64,000 bases of DNA from Sphagnum compactum (taxonomy: Eukaryota; Bryophyta; Sphagnopsida; Sphagnales): contig OZ234493.1 of the NCBI GenBank assembly GCA_965153455.1, positions 15,428,213 to 15,492,212 of the forward strand. The letters run 5' to 3'. Of the stretch, positions 46,102 to 59,194 are shown one piece after another; the first letter of the stretch is position 1; each line of letters begins with the position of its first letter. The position numbers and the translations under genes were made by a program. The notes beneath the pieces were generated by a model. The model was not told where the DNA came from. It searched no databases and saw nothing but the letters and a program-made list of their open reading frames with translations.

Positions 46102-48124
46102 ATGGCAAATTTTCTTATGAGCAATTGTTTGACATGGGCCAAGTTACTTATACCAATTAATAATGTAGTTGGAGTTGTAATAGTTGTTATCTTTGGAGTA
46201 TTATGCTTTTCTTATAAGCATTTTTTCCATCGCATGAAGTTGAAAAGAGCACCAAGTCCATTCCCCATTTGGCCAATTTTGGGAAGTCTTCCACTTCTTA
46301 GTAAATTCCCTTATATTTCCCTTTACAATTTGTCAAAAAAATATGGTGATGTGATGGAGTTGAGACTTGGAACAACTAACGTAGTGGTGATTTCATCCCC
46401 AAAGTTAGCAAAAGAGGTTTTACAAACACATGATCTAGTGTTTGCAACACGAGGCGAAAATGTTATTGCAACTATGTTTTCGTATGGTAAAAAGGATGTT
46501 GCATGGGCACCTTATGGGCATGATTGGCTGCAAATGCGAAAGTTGTGCACATTGGGACTTTTCACTCCCAAAAGGTTACACGCTTCCAAGAAAGTTCGAA
46601 ATGAAGAAATCTCATGCATGGTGCATGAAATTTTTGAGCATTGCAAGGTTTGTTTCATAATCTTTATTTGTCATTGCCTCTAAAGGGTATGTACATAATT
46701 TTTTGAAAGAAAACCTTTAGTGAAGTAATGAAGCAAACAACTAATTTTGGATTTGCTTATAATTATAATTAATAATCAAAATTTAGTCCATATATGCATA
46801 ATTTCTCATAATTGAATAACCATAACTAATTTCATTTGGAAATGTTTAATATTTTTGCAGGAAGGAAAGTCGGTAAACTTGAAGACCATGTTGACCAACA
46901 CCAGCTTGAATATGATGACACGCTTATTATTTAACAAAAAATATTTCAGCACAAAACAATTTTCCACTAAAGAATGTGAAGAGTTCAATCGTTTCCTAAC
47001 AGAAGAATTACATTTGCACAGTCTTTTCAACATTAGTGACTATGTTTCATTTTTGAAACCATTTGATCTTCAAGGCTTTCTTCCACGAGGGAAAAAAATT
47101 CATATGAAAATGGATAGATTTTTTGACAAAATACTCCACGATCATCAAATAGAACAAAAGGAAAATGTTGAATCAAAAGATTTTGTTGACATGTTACTTT
47201 CTTCTTCTCGAGTAGACAATTATAATTATACACTCGACAACAACACGATCAAGGGAATCATCAATGTAAGATTAATTTTACCTCATGTAGATTGCATTTG
47301 AATTTATTTTTTTTGGAAAGTTTATTCATCAAGGATTTTACTTGTCTTTTGTGGTGTAGAGCACAATAAATACATTAATATGGTTCAAATATGTGTGTGT
47401 GTGTGTATATATATATATATGAAAGTTTTACTTGTATTGAATGTGCCAATTTGTTGATGATGTTAATCTCACCAACTTTTCTTGTTTTGATTAGGATATG
47501 TTGATTGCAGGCACCGACACAACTAGTACCACTATAGAATGGGCACTTGCAGAGCTTGTAAAGAACCCAAATATCATGAAGAAAACTCAAGATGAATTGG
47601 ACCATGTGGTGGGACATGACCGTATAGTAGATGAAGATGACATACCTCAATTGAAATACCTTCAAGCTGTTGTGAAAGAAATTTTTCGCCTCCATGTTAC
47701 AATACCTTTGATAACTCGTGAATGCATGACAAACTGTAAAGTGGGAGGTTATGACATACTTGCAAAAACACCCATTATTGTTAACATATGGGCTATCCAT
47801 CGACATTCATCTGCTTATGATGATCCTTGGGATTTCAATCCTGAAAGGTTTGTTGGAAATGGGGTCGATGTGAAAGGTGTTGATTTTGAATTTTTGCCAT
47901 TTGGAAGTGGGCGAAGGGGATGCGTCGGTATGCCTTTGGGTTTGATGCAAGTTCAATATGGATTGGCTCGACTTCTTCATAGCTTCACATGGAAATTGCC
48001 GATAGGGGAAAATCCTCAAAACATGGATATGGGCGAGGTGTTTGGTGTCACTCTTCCAAAAGTCATTCCATTGGAAGCGATTCCCATTGCACGACTTCCC
48101 CTTCACATGTATGGACCTTTATAA
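46102..48124 (+). CDS. Cytochrome P450, CYP71 clan, copy 1 (open)
   Basis: Exons 46102-46647, 46861-47265 and 47495-48124 join in phase 0 to give 526 residues, normal for a plant microsomal P450. The second intron sits just before the I-helix, the classic position in A-type (CYP71 clan) genes; the first is additional. Motifs: an N-terminal membrane anchor (about 20-38), a proline hinge (RAPSPFPIWPILG, 49-61), the C-helix WxxxR (Trp142, Arg146), the I-helix AGTDTT (322-327), the K-helix ExxR (Glu379, Arg382), PERF (433-436) and the heme loop FGSGRRGCVG (453-462, Cys460 as the thiolate ligand). It would act at the ER as a monooxygenase with a P450 reductase; substrate unknown. Several normally conserved residues are changed relative to copy 2: the hinge Gly is Ser52, WRQMR is WLQMR, KETFR is KEIFR. 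The frame starting at TTG 46081 is not the start; the first ATG is 46102. Confidence 0.9.
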
Positions 48125-49439
48125 TTAGAGCTCATATATTTCAAGATATAAGTTCAAATTACATACCAAAAGGTGGAGGTAACGTAATATCTTTTTATAA
48201 TTAAGATATTGAAAATTAATTGTATTAAAGCACCACAAATTCATGTAAAAATAAAATTTTAAATTATCCTTATGTTTTCAATAGAAGCTAATTTTATGAA
48301 CTAAATATTTGCGCCTCGAGTGAAGTGTGACTACAAATGTAAACATTATTGTATGTTCAATATGAATAAGACACTTATCCATGTTGATTTCATTTGCATG
48401 TCCAAATACAAACAACCACATGTAATTTAATATTAATTTTGACTTGTATTTTTCATTTGAATGACATTATTTTATTCCTTATGATGTATCAATATTTTTG
48501 ATATGATGTAAGATTTCCTTTTAAGTTATTTATGTAGTGAATTTTCATTTCGTTTGGTTTACAACATTTGTATACATTAGAATACAAAAACCTCATATAA
48601 ATGTTTATTGTTTAATTTGTGGGTGCAACATGGCTAAGAGAAATGGGGCGCAAAACTTTGAATATTTCACAAATGTAGTGGTATTGGTAGGTGAGAGACT
48701 TAGTTAGACAAATGTCCTTCCCACTTGTGTTACTATTGTGTTCTTGTGGCTTTTGTTGAATTTTGGCTAGAAAGACAAGAATCTTGAAATAATAATTATG
48801 CATGGTTGACTAATAAGGGAGAGATGGTGATAACCATCTTATCCTATTGTCAAAGATAACCCAATTTTTAATTAACAATACAAAAGTATGTAATTTTTTC
48901 TCATGTAAAAGGTTGTGACTAATGACACATTTGAGGTAAACTTTGTGGTTTCATCCATTACAATGTATAATATGCGGTGTTCATTGTTGCATATATTTGG
49001 CATTAAGTATGGCATATATAATATTTTGAAAACCCTTGAAAATTCATGTTGTGGAAGACAATATTATATATTGACTATGAATTTCCAACTATTGGGGGGA
49101 ACCTTAAATTATGATTATTTTCATTTTTTAAGGAGAAGTTTGAGGACCTCAAGATGATAATGTCATTCATGTTATTCAAGGAGTATATAATCAATAGAAG
49201 AATATTTAGATAAATTTCAAAATTGAATGACAAAGAAACATAATGGATAGTGTGGACTAGAAACAATATGTCCTTGGACTCATTACCAACAAGACCTTGT
49301 AAAAGATGTCCCCAACGTATTTTAGCCACCAATGGATAGGTGTTGAATGGTAAGTCACAAGGATTGGTTTTTTAGAATGTGCACATTTTAAGGTGCACAT
49401 TTACGACACCCATGTTTTTGTGGTAATGATGTGACACAT

Positions 49440-50340
49440 ATGTGGTCTCTATGTGGCAATTGGAAATGGATTGGGAGTGTAATTTCCCACATTGGGATCT
49501 TTGTCCCTGCATGGGAATGCATGTTCCCATTTGGGGAACATTATGTATTGTTCCCACAATTGGAATGTGCATTTGAACATGGGAACATGTGTTCTTGTAT
49601 GAGAATGCATGTTGCTATGTTCCCAAAGCCTAGTAACATTGATGATTCCCATGGCACCTACATTGTAGTTGATAATGATTTGAGATTAGTCATTCCCACA
49701 TGGGAACTTGTGGCCTCTCATGGAAATGCACATTATCATTTGGGAAACATTGTGTGTTCCCACAATGGGAACACATGTCCCCTATTGGGAATACATAATT
49801 CCATGTCCCCTATGAACATTGAATTACCCCAAACAAGGAATCTATGTGGCAATTGGAAATGCATGGGGAATGTGAGTTCCTACATGGGAACCTTTCTCCA
49901 CCCATGGGAACATGTATTTCCATTTGGGGGACATTGTGTGTTTCTACAACTAGAATGTGCATTCCAACATGGGAACTAATTGTGTTCCCTCATGAGAATG
50001 CATGTTCCAAACATGGAATTTGGAAACATGGGAACATGGAATTTCCCCAAACATGGGAAGCATGTTCCCAAGCCTAATAACATATATTGAACGTTTCCAC
50101 ATATGTCATAGTTGATAACACATTGGGAATGTTCATTCCCACATTGAAATGTACATTCCCAAATGGGAACACCATGTGCCCTGATTAGACACATGTTCCC
50201 ATGTTGGGGGGACATTTGTGTGTTCCCAAGAGGGAACGCATGTTTCTATGTTGGAGGACCATTGTGTGTTCACACATGGGAATGCTTGTTTTCACATGGG
50301 AGCGATGAATGTTCCACTACCCATGAATAATGAATTTCCC
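49440..50340. repeat. GTTCCC/GGGAAC palindromic repeat with 393-bp higher-order copies
   Basis: Dozens of short blocks of the form CATGGGAAC, GTTCCCA and CACATGGGAAC occur in both orientations, so many sub-blocks are near-palindromes. A larger unit beginning ATGTGGCAATTGGAAATG is found at 49451 and again at 49844 (393 bp apart) with clear similarity over about 200 bp. The 182-codon plus-strand open frame across it follows from the repeat composition; I do not consider it a gene. Confidence 0.75.
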
Positions 50341-53300
50341 CAAACATCAAAATCAAGAAGGGACTTTGCATTCCCTAAATTGGGTGTTGTGTATTTTCAC
50401 ATTCAACATTAATTAGATTTCCCATTTAAGAATGCTTCATCACCACAGTAAAATGGCCCCAGCCATGCAAGTTTTAAATGTATGTTAATTCAAATGTGTA
50501 ATTTATGTAAAGTATAGAGTATTGAGTGTAAACAATATGCAAGATAATTTGTTCACACTTTCAAATAAGGATAATCTATAAAAATCTACTACATTACGTC
50601 GTTAAATTAACACATGTGGGAGTCCTTGGATGTAATTGATAAGGTGAGATGGTTGACATCAAACCTCCTTAACTAAAATAATTATAAGAAAACTAGTTGA
50701 AACCTACAAACAAGTTTAACATTACAATATATCAAATTTAATTCCAAACACAAAAACATAATAAACATTGTTTTACAAATTCAAAGATGGAGGAAGAAGA
50801 AAAAGAAATAAAAAACACTTGTACAAAGTAACACAAAGAGATGCAAGAGGAATATGCCAATATAAAATATCATCTAATAAAACAAACACTACTACAATAA
50901 ATGCCCATATGATACATTTTCATTGTTGTTCATTTTATGTAGATTTCCTTTTTTCATTCAAGTCATCTAGTTTTATTTTTTTGAGAATAATGCTTAGATG
51001 ATCTTCTTCTTCTTGATCTAATCCTTTGATTAATTAGATTTTAGGGGGGCACTTCAAGTGAAATCATCAGTTTCTTTGTAAATTTCATCAATTAAACAAC
51101 GTTAACAATTGTCATTTTTTTTAACCACCCTGTTTAATTATTAATGTTGGTTGGTTCTCATTTTTCTAAGAATATTGATGCTTTTGGTTAGTACCATGGT
51201 TTAGAAAAATCAGCTACATTCCTGAACATGTTTTTAAAAAAATTCATACTTGCTTCAATTTTCAAAATGTCCTTCAATAAACTACCAATTTTCAAACTTA
51301 TTTAGATTTGAACCCAAGATTCTTTAAAGGGAGATTAATTTTTGAATCACAAAGCTATAATTCTTGATGTGTAACAATAATGGTGATACTTTAAATTAAA
51401 GTTCATTTATGACAATGGCTTTAAAACTAAAGCCATTCACATGTGTAGACTTCAAATAAAAAGATTATCCAAGTTTCTTCACATGAAAGCAAAAGAGAAT
51501 ATTCCACAATATATTGCAACCACGTCATGAATATACTTTGACAAAATATTCAAATGTGGAGGAATATTATCTAACGTGGCAAGCATATTTCGCCATGTCA
51601 ACCAAATATTCAAATATTTTGCCACGTCATTAACTTACACGACATCAAGAACAATTGCCACCCCCACAATCCAAAAGCCTTTTATATGAAAAAATTCAAA
51701 TAATGCACAAGGTTTAGGAATTTTCATTTGATACAAAATAGGTGGCTGATGTCAAGTTCAACATAGGTGCAAGTTCAACATAGGTGTAACACAAAGTTGT
51801 CAACAAAATTGACAAAAATTATGTTTTACCAAAAAATGTTTAGTTTTGAAAAGGTGATCAGATAGGATTATGTTTTGTAGAACACATAAATCCTATGACA
51901 AAAGATATTATAGTCGTTTTAATCGCATCAATGTGAAACGACCATTGTAACAAAACAAATGAGAAATTGAATTTTGCAAATGTAGCATATATTGTAGGAG
52001 AAGTCCAAACTCCTCGGGCCAATGCTCAAGCTTTAGCCTAAACGCCATAATGGAAGTCAATGAAAGGTTGACTTTGATTTTACTTTACCAATTTCTTGAT
52101 GAATGTAACTGAATAGGACGTGGATGAGCACACTTGTGAGATTTTAGAGATGCATCAACCAATGAAATCATTGCATGCCTTTAATTTGGTTCATGTTGAG
52201 ATGGGGCCTCTTGGAAACCTTTAGATCTAGCCTCCCACTAAAAAAAACTTCAAATTGTTTCACATGCACATCAACAAGGGACTCAAATGGCAATGTGTCC
52301 TCTTTGTCTTATCCTTTTGATGCTCTGGGACCTTGGAGTCTTCTCCTTCCAAATTGGAGTTAGAAAATTTTCCCTTCCCTTTCTTCTTTCCTCCGTCATG
52401 TTGTCTCTTCTTGATGTTTGTCCTTGCTTTCAACTTTGAGGATGTAAGGCACTTTATAAAGCCAAAATCATGTTTTTTTCAAATCTCTCTTTGAGAAGGA
52501 GGTGTGTTGTCCCTTGGGCAATCCACGTACTAGGACAATCCTGGAGATGGGAAGAGGTCCAATCTTGAAACAATTTTTTTTGTACATTGTGTTATCTGAT
52601 TTGGGATCCCTCCAAATCTTTAACAACCTAGGAATTTCAAGAATAACACCACTTTGAAGTAACACAAAATTGAAATACCTAGGAGGGAAAAAAAAAGATG
52701 TTAGATACAAATGATCCCAAACAACTAAAATAAGAACTGGGGAATGATTCAAGAATGCATGCGCTTGAAAAAGACTCTTTTCATAACCTTGATTTCACCA
52801 GCTTGTTACTCCCAAACCTTACTCCTTTGAATTCCATCCTTTGATTTGAACTCTTGGAAAAGTGCAGTCTCCTAGATGGTGAGCCTCCATTCCTTGATGT
52901 AACCCGAGAGGGACAAACGAACTGAAAAATTTGACATAAGTTTTTTCCCAAGTGGACATAGGTTTTGAAAAAGGCCATATGCCCATTCAAGCCACCAATT
53001 GAGTATGTTTTTGATGAGTGGATGAAGGTTTTGGAAAAAAACTTGGTTTTTGTTCTTCAATTGGTTGCTTGAATGGGTATAGGGTGTTTTTAAAAACCTA
53101 TGCCAATTGTAAAAAAATGGGAACATGTGGTAAAAAGGTATGAATATGCATCTAGGAGCCAAAAACCATGTCGGATAGTGGTGAAAATTGTGATTTTTTT
53201 TTACATATGTTTTTTTCTTGACATTTTAAAGTTATGTTAATCATTCCAAGTTGTGCTAAATGACAACCATGAATGTTGAGGAATTAAAATTAAAAATTCA

Positions 53301-54399
53301 TTCAATTAAATTACAATTTTTGATTTCATAAAGGATGTTTGAACTTGAACATGTGTTTATGTCAAATTGTGGTTAATTTTACAAAGGACTGGGTAAAAGA
53401 TTATTTTAATAAAATTATTTTGATGATAAAAGAAAATAGATGATAATAACCTACTACCCACATTAAAAAAAAACTCACAATTTAAAAGATATCGAATTTG
53501 ATAATTTTAGAAATTCAAAATATTTTAAAATATTTTAAAATTTCAAAAATCCTTTACCACATGTAAATGGGGTGTAATGTGCATGACTGCATATAAAACA
53601 AAGTTGTAGTTTATGATACAATAAATAAAATCTAAAGTAGTTAACATATTTTGGTATGATTTAAAATTATGATAATTTTTTCAAGATGCAATGCAAAATC
53701 TAACAAAATCTACACACTTTGAAATTTTCATATTTATTCAACAATGATTAACACAAAACATGTGATCTATTGGGGCAACTATATGTACTTTTAATAACAA
53801 GTTGCAAAAGATTTCATTTAAAAAAAAATTCATGTGAAAAAGTGAAAAAGGACTAAAATGAATTCATAGTCCTTTTGTAAAGTAATCTCGTTGGCTCCTT
53901 CGTGTGTACCTGCACCCAAAAGGAATTTGGTCTTGAATGTGATGCTTGAAACAAATCTTGAAGTAAACAACCCTCTTTTGTTTACCAACACACCCTACAT
54001 AATCACATTAAATGCCAAACAAAATAATCTCATCTTCTATTCTGGTATTTGATTAATTATTTTTGAACTTTACGGATAATATCAAAGTGAGGGTAAGAGG
54101 ACAAATAAAGTGTCAAATGGTACCAAAAAAATGTTGGCTTGGGTATGGCTTTTAAAATAATGAACTACTAAATGATTTTTTTTCCTTCTCAAACCATTTG
54201 AAATATTTGTATTATTCCACTCGTTTCTAATTTAATGAAGTAACCTAGATACAACAATAGCTCCAATTATGGCCCCCTTCGTGAATTGCAAAACACATTT
54301 TATATTCATTACATGCATGTTCGACCAATTCTACTACCTTTTTGATATGGTCACTTGACATTACCATTCACATTTTTTCACTTGAAAAAAAACATACAA

Positions 54400-54596
54400 T
54401 AGTACCTTGGTGGCTTTAACACAAATTATATATATTTAGAAATGCCAAAAATTTCCCAAAAAAAAAATTCTACAAGATAATTTGTGTGAAGAAATGAATA
54501 GTATTTTCAAATATTCTGAATTATTCTTTTTTTAAATTTAATATTCAAAATTAACCAATTATTCAACATACATGTGCTAAAGCTATCGCGGTACTA
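54400..54596. mobile_element. MITE, copy B (197 bp)
   Basis: Second copy of the element at 8432-8609. The ends TAGTACCTTGG and CGCGGTACTA are inverted, and the inner motif GCTTTAACACA pairs with TGTGCTAAAGC. The interior is AT-rich and diverged from copy A. Non-coding. Confidence 0.65.
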
Positions 54597-55309
54597 TGGT
54601 CTTGGAATTACTCAATTTTACCAATTACAACAATGGTATGAATATAAAAATTAAAACAATATGGGAGGAAAATAGGGGAATGGCGTTGTCCCTCCTCTTT
54701 CAGAAGCATATAAACTTGTGAAATGTTAGATTGGGACAAGAAAGACCTTTTGCAAACAAAGCACATCAGATTTTGTTTCCAACAAAACATATTATATTCA
54801 CTATATATCTAAAGCCTCAATGTGGGTTGTGCTTAAAGTAATGTGCTATATTTGTCACCCACACATTGGTTCCAAGTTTCAGTCAAAAAATTTTACTCCC
54901 GAAATCTTGCACATATGCACGAACTCTTCTTGAAAGGCAAAGCCAATAAAAGGAATACAAATTGGTACCTATGTTCATGGAAGTAAACAAGAGAGGATTG
55001 TGGCTAAGTTTTTACTTGACTTATACAACATGATTTCATAGAATTGTTGAAAATTCATAAAAAGTCCAACATGTATTAACATTGTTGAAAGTTTCAGATT
55101 TTCATAACATGAAACTTTCAATTTATTGATGCAAATTTCCTAAAAGGTATTGCAAAGGTATTTGACATCAAACTTTCTTGAAGTTTTTTTATATCCTTTA
55201 CAAATCTCAAAAAAAATTGAAACAAACAAACTTTACTCTTGGCATGTGCATGGAAGTGTATGTTTATTAATTTTAAAAAATTCAATTTCTAATGTAACAT
55301 CATTCATGA

Positions 55310-55560
55310 TCATCAAAAAAAACATTTAACATTAAGTGGCAACAAGTTTGTAGAAAATTGTTGAAACTGTAGAAAACTGAAATTTTTTTTGCCCCAAAAC
55401 CAAAAATTGTGTTGAAATGTGACAAAATATTATCCAAGAAAAAAAAATCCCTAGACAATTGATGGTTTTTTCCAAAGGAAACTGAACTTGCAATAGTATA
55501 TTCCTTTTGAAAGTTGTGAGGTCAAAATTTTGTAAAAAAATCAGTAGCTAAAAAAATCAT
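55310..55560 (-). repeat. Inverted copy of the dispersed repeat at 42,140-42,440
   Basis: Read in reverse complement, TTGGATAATATTTTG, then GGTTTTGGGGCAAAAA, then CAGTTTTCTACAGTTTCAAC follows the same order as the sequence at about 42,260-42,340. Similarity beyond that core is weaker. Element ends were not determined. Confidence 0.5.
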
Positions 55561-57820
55561 TAATTCACCCCAAACCCATTGTAGGTTTTTCCCACATTTG
55601 TTGGGCCATGTCCCCCACAAGGGACAAGGACTATGGATTCTTGAAATCCAAAATGCATTAAAATAGATGTATTCACACTAAGTAGTCAAGGCTTTTTTGA
55701 AGTTATTTTTACATTTGCGTTGTTATTGATCTAAATTTATTACTCCAATGATTTAGCCAATGAAAATTTCAAATTCAAAGTGGAGGTGAGAAAACAATAG
55801 TACATGCCACTAGTTGTGAAATTGTGCATTCTTTTCATAATTGGTGAATGTCACATGTTTAGTGACAAAATTGATAGTAAATGATAGTTAATACATTCAT
55901 TATGTAACAACTTTGGTTGAAACAAAATCTTGATGGAATTGAAGTTTTATAAATAGGAATGAAAAACATAAATAGTAGAGTAACTTGTTTTTGAAGTTTG
56001 GAGCATACTCTTTGAGAAGATCTACAAGTTATTCAAATATTAGGTTTAAAGTTGTTCACAATGTCAAATAAAAGGTTCCAAAAAATGATATGAGAGTGAG
56101 TAAGCACAACAAAATAAGATTGTGGCATTAAATTATTTAAGAAGGGTAGAATAAAGTGACCAAGTGGTGCCATGGTTTGAATGAATAGATTTCAATTCAT
56201 TTTAGTTACTATTAGTTAATTATTTACCTTTTCAATACACTTTAGCATTTTATGGTTAACCCTTCAATAAACATAAAAGCCATCACATTCCATTTGAGGA
56301 ACACTCTTTACTCTAAACTTGACCTTGCTTTTTTATGCATGTCATTAATTTCAAATTGGTTGTACATATTTAATGTTAAATAATATTTATCTTGGATTGA
56401 GTAGATTTTTGGAACAAAATAAGACTAAACAAAAAAAATTGTTTAAGAAAGTGCAATGGAGATGAGATTGAACTTAATTTTAAACTAGATCAAACTTCAA
56501 TTTTGTCAAGAAACGACCACAACTAGAGGTTTTATAAACCCAAAAAAAAATTGATCTTAGGACAAGACTGAAGGGTCCATTAAAAAACTTTAAAAGATTC
56601 ATAACCATGACCCGAAGGTTCCTTCTATAATTAAGAACTAGACAACACTATTTTTTAGTTAATGAGGATTGAGGACTAGAGCATCTCCACCATTAGCAAT
56701 AAAATGACTTGTAAACAATACTTTGGACCAATTAGCATGAACAAAAAAAAATTTGGGCAAGTTTTCATCACTAAAGGAGAAAGAAATTTTGATTAGAAAG
56801 AAAGATCTAACACAACACTTCAAGAATTTTTGTGAAAAAAATGCACCAAAATCACCGAATGCAACTTGTATTAAAAAATTTCATAAAAAAAACGCACCAA
56901 AGTTATCAAGGAAACATAGTGGGCCATGCCACCCATGACACATGCCCCATGTCCTCATGAAGATTATGCCATTCCACACCTTTTACATTCAAAATTATTA
57001 TTCTATTTTATATTTTTTTTCTGGAAATTTTTCACCAATTGATTTTTAATTTTTTTAATTTGACTAATTTCGCTAAAAATATGAAAAAATTCACCAAACT
57101 TTCAAAACTGCAAAAAACAAAAACCTTGTGTGTAATATTATACAATAAAATACAAGCTCAATGTCACCTAAATAAACATTTAAATCATGCTAACCATGTG
57201 GGCCACATTTGAATTTCATACTAGAAAATATTATAATTTGGTGCCATTCTTTGGGTATAACCCAAAAGAAAAATTTGAGAAAACCCCAAGTCCTATTCCA
57301 TCAAGTTAGTTTTGTGTGGGATTTTTTTTTTTTTTAATATGATTACGCTATCATGTATACTTGAGAAGTATTACATGCCAATGTAGCTAATGTACTATTG
57401 GTTGAACATCTTGATTTAGGTTCCAACTGCAAAACTTGGATTTAAAACAAGGGTCCAAATATTTGGCATTTAAATAGCTTCAATTTTATTTTTCTTAAAT
57501 GCAATAAAATGAATATTCCGTGTGTTTTCAAGGATTAATTCTCATTTATTGGCTTAAATTTGTAGTGTATATTGTTGTTATTTCATACCTTTTTAAACCA
57601 AAAGTGAAACAAATTTTGGTCTTTTGAGCATGGTAACATGGACTGCTTGGAATCACACTTTGCATAAAAATGTTTCATTTTGTTAATCATTTTTTTAAAA
57701 AAATCTTCCATTTTTTCTTACATGGTCATTTCATTGCATTCATGAATAGTTGTTGCCCAATGAAGTTGTGCCAAATTGGAGACATTGAAAGAAATTCACA
57801 AGGAACTTTTTTAAGGGTTT

Positions 57821-58159
57821 CTACTTTATAGTTCCTATAGCAAACATTTTCCCAATTTGTATGTCTATTAGTCACATACGACATCATGAACCATGGCAAT
57901 AAAAAAAGGTTGGGGGGGGGGGCTACAATTTAACTATTTTGGTGCCTTCACAATGCATGTCTTCCAATTAGTAACAACTTGTTTATTAGAACAAAATAAA
58001 TTAAAGGCACCAAAACAATAAATTGATATTTACTTTGGCATACATCAAAATGACATGATTAGAACAAGCAAAATATTAACAAAATATTTCTCAGTTGATT
58101 GACAAATTTTTTTGTTTCAAATACTCGTTTGTTCCGTAACAAGTTTGTAATAATGATTT
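57821..58159. mobile_element. 339-bp block present only in unit 2
   Basis: Unit 1 reads straight from TTAAGGGTTT to GTAATTTAGG (43741-43761), whereas unit 2 has 339 bp between these points. The block contains a 12-bp inverted repeat (TTTTGGTGCCTT near 57,942 and AAGGCACCAAAA near 58,004) and a G run at about 57,914. It is either an insertion in unit 2 or a deletion in unit 1. Non-coding. Confidence 0.6.
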
Positions 58160-59194
58160 GTGATTTAGGTCATGCACTGGACATTTAACCCTTGGGTCCC
58201 ATGATGTTTTAATTTTGGTGAACTATAAATCCAAGGTGGCTTTAAAGATGAATGACTAGGTAGTTTGTCTCCATCTTCCTAAAGTATATGTGTACATTTG
58301 TTAGGTTTAAAATGCATTTTTTCTTTTAATGATGTAGGGATGTTAACTTCTTAATTTTGATGCCTAAAATGGAAATGACTTCATTATGAATTTGTATGAA
58401 GAATTCCATCACAAAAAATATCCACATAAGAAATACAACGGATATGAAAAAGGTAGTCTAAAAAGGTTTTGCATGGATTCCAATGGCACAAGGTAAAAGT
58501 GGCAAAGCAAAATCGAATCGAAGTGGGATGTACCTTATGATGTGCTTTTACAATACATTGGACCCCTACATGGAATTAAAAGGGGTAATATTTTAAAACA
58601 TCCAACACTGCCATGTTACACAAGATACTATGGTGAAATATTATGGATCATATTTTCAAGCTTCATATAATCTCCAACATCTTATATGGGCCAACACCAA
58701 TCCAACATTTTTTGGTGTGAGAAAAATAAAAATAAACAAGGAATATTTTGTCATGATATTATTTTTACTGAATAAAATCATCAAATTTTGAGGGAATTTT
58801 TTTTTTCTTAAACATCACATTTGGATTCAAATTTTTGTTTCAGTGGCATTTTTAAACTACTTTTTAAAGTATCTAGAAAATTTCTAAAACATGTCACCAT
58901 TCAATGATAAATCCCTCTTGGGATATTAGCCAATGACACAACATTAGGAAATTGGAAAAACATCACTACACCCAACACACAATATACACCAATATATGGA
59001 CTTTAATTGATCCTCCTTACAATGACCAATCATCAAAATACCACATATGACAAGATGGAAGATACCTATTCGTATATTTTGTGAAAATCAAGACCACTTA
59101 AATAAAGGTCAATGATGAACCCACCATGCATGAGGATTTCTTTTTCTTTTTTTGGAAGCTTTTGAAGTGAATTGTCAATCATGTGGCATTTTTA

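Larger units (their letters stand above)
42854..48866 (+). repeat. P450 segmental duplication, unit 1
   Basis: Matches 56,919 to about 63,615 in the same orientation at high identity, including intergenic DNA, the repeat array, the gene and its 3' flank. The left breakpoint is at GTGGGCCATGCC (42854 versus 56919) and the right at ATAACCCAATTTTT (about 48,866 versus 63,616). Relative to unit 2 it lacks a 339-bp block and four repeat monomers. Confidence 0.95.
48867..56483. other. Non-duplicated spacer between P450 units
   Basis: AT-rich DNA with a GGGAAC/GTTCCC-rich repeat (49,440-50,340), a MITE (54,400) and an inverted member of a dispersed repeat (about 55,310-55,560). Around 52,440-53,160 the minus strand has relatively long broken open frames that may be an old retroelement. 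No host gene is recognised. Confidence 0.55.

Noticed and set aside
49431-49979. 182-codon open frame as a novel gene
   Set aside because: It coincides with the GGGAAC/GTTCCC repeat, its product is a repeat of the same biased composition and no start context or splice structure supports it.
52440-53162. Minus-strand frames vaguely like DUF4283 or zinc-knuckle retroelement proteins
   Set aside because: The similarity was too weak and broken by stops. No diagnostic motif (such as CCHC or WVRLPxLP) could be read with confidence, so it is described only as possible old retroelement DNA.
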